From contig CAZGSD010000002.1 of NCBI GenBank assembly GCA_964528305.1, forward strand, positions 136,832-200,831: a stretch of 64,000 nt of DNA. Direction: 5' to 3'. The notes beneath the pieces were generated by a model. The model made no database searches, was not told the DNA's origin, and saw nothing but the letters and a program-made list of their open reading frames with translations. This stretch comes from CAZGSD01 sp964528305. GTDB taxonomy: Bacteria; Patescibacteriota; Gracilibacteria; UBA1369. Made by a program: the position numbers and the translations under genes. Position 1 is the first letter of the stretch. Every line of letters starts with the position of its first letter. Shown one piece after another: positions 62,483-64,000 of this stretch.

Positions 62483-64000
62483 TTACTTTTTAAGTATGGC
62501 CAAAAACGCCTCTTGGGGTAGTTCCACCCGGCCGATCATTTTCATGCGTTTTTTACCTTCTTTCTGCTTTTTGAGCAGTTTATCTTTACGTGTTCTGTCT
62601 CCTCCATAGAGCTTAGCCGTCACATCCTTACGCATAGCGGAAATACTCTCCCTAGCCACGATTTTACCGCCTATGGCTGCCTGAATAGCTATTTCAAATT
62701 GGGCTTTGGGAATCAATTCTTTCAGTTTTTTCGCCATGGCCATACCTATACCATGAGAGTCCGGCCTATAAACAATCATCGACAGGGCGTCTACATTTTC
62801 CCCAGCGATTTTCATATCCAATTTCACCAAATCCCCCTCCCGATATTCCAAAAATTCATAATTCATCGATCCATAACCAGAAGTAAGACTTTTGAGTGTA
62901 TCAAAAAAATCCACCACAATCGAAGCTAGTGGCATTTCCGCGAGCAAAAGCACTCTATTTTCATCGATATAATTATAATTTTTCTGCAACCCTCTTTTAT
63001 CTTGAACCAATTTCATCACCGCACCCATATACTCTTTCGGAAAAAGCAGCTCCACTTTCACCCATGGTTCACGCACTTCTTCTATACTAGCCGGATCAGG
63101 CAAATCAGCAGGACTAAGCACCAATAATTCGTTTTTAACACCATCCTTGCTTCTTTGAACTACAATATAAGACACCGAAGGTGCTGTAACCACCAAATCC
63201 AAATTGTATTCCCGCTCCAATCTTTCCTGCACAATTTCCATATGCAGCAAGCCCAAAAACCCAGTACGGAAGCCAAATCCCAAGGCTGTAGACTGTTCCG
63301 GCTCAAAAGTAAGAGCAGAATCACTGAGACGAAGTTTCTGCAGAGCTTCACGAAGCATCGGATAATCATCACCATTAACACAATAAATAGAAGCAAAAAC
63401 AAACGGTTTCACTTCCTTATAACCGGCTAGAGGTTTAGCTGCAAAACTATCCAAGCCAGTCGCTCCAGGCCGCCAAACCGTATCTCCCACCCTGGCCTGA
63501 GAAACATCTTTGAAACCAGTCACTATATAGCCAACCTCCCCCGTTTTTAAGACCTCCGCCTGCACATATTTCGGCTTGAAATAGCCAACTTCTACCACTT
63601 CCAATTCATTTTTTGAGTGCAAATAAACTACCTTATCGCCCTTTTTGATAGATCCGGAAAATAAACGCACATACGCCACCACGCCTTTATAAACATCATA
63701 AACCGAATCAAAAATCAAAGCCTTGGTTTCATCCTCGGTGCGCGAGTCAGCAGGTGGCCCCAACCGCTCTACTATAGCCTCCAGCAGCTTTTCAACATTA
63801 GTACCTTCTTTGGCAGAAATAGGAATAATTTCCTCACGCGGTATAGCCAAAGTATTTTCAATTTCCTGGGCATATTTTTCAACGTCCGCTGAGGGCAAAT
63901 CAATTTTATTCAAAACCGGAATAATTTTCAGATTATGCTCCAAAGCCATATAACAATTAGCCAATGTCTGAGCTTCTATTCCCTGTGTCGCGTCCACCAC
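62483..64000 (-). CDS. lepA: Elongation factor 4 (LepA), N-terminus beyond the window
   Basis: 505 residues of about 600; the first about 95, including the P-loop, lie beyond 64000. Visible: DATQGIEAQTLANCYMALEH and VLNKIDLPSAD of the G domain, GEVGYIVTGFKDVSQARVGDTVW of domain 2, LGFGFRTGFLGLLHMEIVQERLEREY, and the LepA-specific C-terminal domain ending KRMKMIGRVELPQEAFLAILKK. LepA is a ribosome-associated GTPase affecting initiation and back-translocation. A strong hairpin terminator follows. Confidence 0.97.
   Translation of the reverse strand: MVDATQGIEAQTLANCYMALEHNLKIIPVLNKIDLPSADVEKYAQEIENTLAIPREEIIPISAKEGTNVEKLLEAIVERLGPPADSRTEDETKALIFDSVYDVYKGVVAYVRLFSGSIKKGDKVVYLHSKNELEVVEVGYFKPKYVQAEVLKTGEVGYIVTGFKDVSQARVGDTVWRPGATGLDSFAAKPLAGYKEVKPFVFASIYCVNGDDYPMLREALQKLRLSDSALTFEPEQSTALGFGFRTGFLGLLHMEIVQERLEREYNLDLVVTAPSVSYIVVQRSKDGVKNELLVLSPADLPDPASIEEVREPWVKVELLFPKEYMGAVMKLVQDKRGLQKNYNYIDENRVLLLAEMPLASIVVDFFDTLKSLTSGYGSMNYEFLEYREGDLVKLDMKIAGENVDALSMIVYRPDSHGIGMAMAKKLKELIPKAQFEIAIQAAIGGKIVARESISAMRKDVTAKLYGGDRTRKDKLLKKQKEGKKRMKMIGRVELPQEAFLAILKK

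Noticed and set aside
1..64000. Alternative genetic code (TGA as glycine)
   Set aside because: Full-length genes such as tyrS and the GT4 transferase end at TGA, and conserved glycines use GGN.
1..64000. CRISPR array, retron, diversity-generating retroelement or prophage
   Set aside because: No regularly spaced repeats, reverse transcriptase, integrase, transposase or phage structural genes were seen.

Overview
The window looks like part of the chromosome of a Candidate Phyla Radiation (Patescibacteria) bacterium, probably on the Parcubacteria side. This is an inference from gene content: rpsB, rplU and rplI lie in broken-up contexts (no tsf or rpmA next door), Elp3 is present, there is a TraD/VirD4-like ATPase and a small VirB2-like pilin without a conjugation operon, and several membrane proteins have no obvious family. 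TGA works as a stop codon (for example tyrS and the glycosyltransferase ending at 4613), so the glycine-TGA code of Gracilibacteria and Absconditabacteria does not apply. The + strand is C-rich and G-poor in genes of both orientations, a strand-wide skew broken in two places (about 30500-31440 and 52010-53700). Two 100-N scaffold gaps (23298-23397, 44997-45096) cut through coding genes.

Layout. 1-5542: a DUF4870-like protein and rpsB on the minus strand, then a well-promoted plus-strand set of anti-sigma-type kinase, STAS antagonist, PrsW-like intramembrane protease, glycosyltransferase and Wzz-like protein. 5556-13710: AI-2E-type permease, pilin-like protein, PLP-site-less YggS homologue, der, nucleotidyltransferase, uvrC with an insertion, rmuC. 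13714-22176: a long hairpin, tsaC and tRNA-Leu, obgE, pth, rplU, rluD-like, tyrS, a PocR-like sensor, recG. 22204-30176: elp3 divergent from a Trm9-like methyltransferase (a possible U34 tRNA modification pair), a CpsF-type glycosyltransferase, a large palindrome, an operon of gatB with a degenerate CoaE homologue, a membrane HEPN-like protein and a PH-domain protein, then lepB. 30197-31520: structured intergenic DNA and a GC-rich one-gene cassette bounded by 15-bp inverted repeats. 31552-45944: membrane proteins, DHH phosphoesterase, fmt, an exopolysaccharide/lipoprotein group, a nested palindrome, ssb, pgk, the TraD-like ATPase, ruvX, rplI, a gapped peptide-binding protein, secG. 46039-54677: ileS, trhO, aspartokinase, a small accessory island (pseudogene, DUF4238 protein, unknown protein), tRNA-Ala, guanylate kinase, tRNA-Val. 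54737-64000: a TolB-like propeller with a YcgR/YcgQ-type pair, tRNA-Leu, a catalytically dead HtrA homologue, a HAMP-SpoIIE phosphatase, a second peptide-binding protein, a hairpin, and partial lepA.

How they fit together. Most of the window is translation and repair housekeeping. The notable layers are (a) a partner-switching regulatory system split over two loci, (b) three U34 tRNA-modification enzymes of different ancestry, (c) several conserved-fold proteins that have lost their catalytic residues, and (d) long intergenic palindromes, two of which carry the same 18-nt loop sequence inside unrelated stems.
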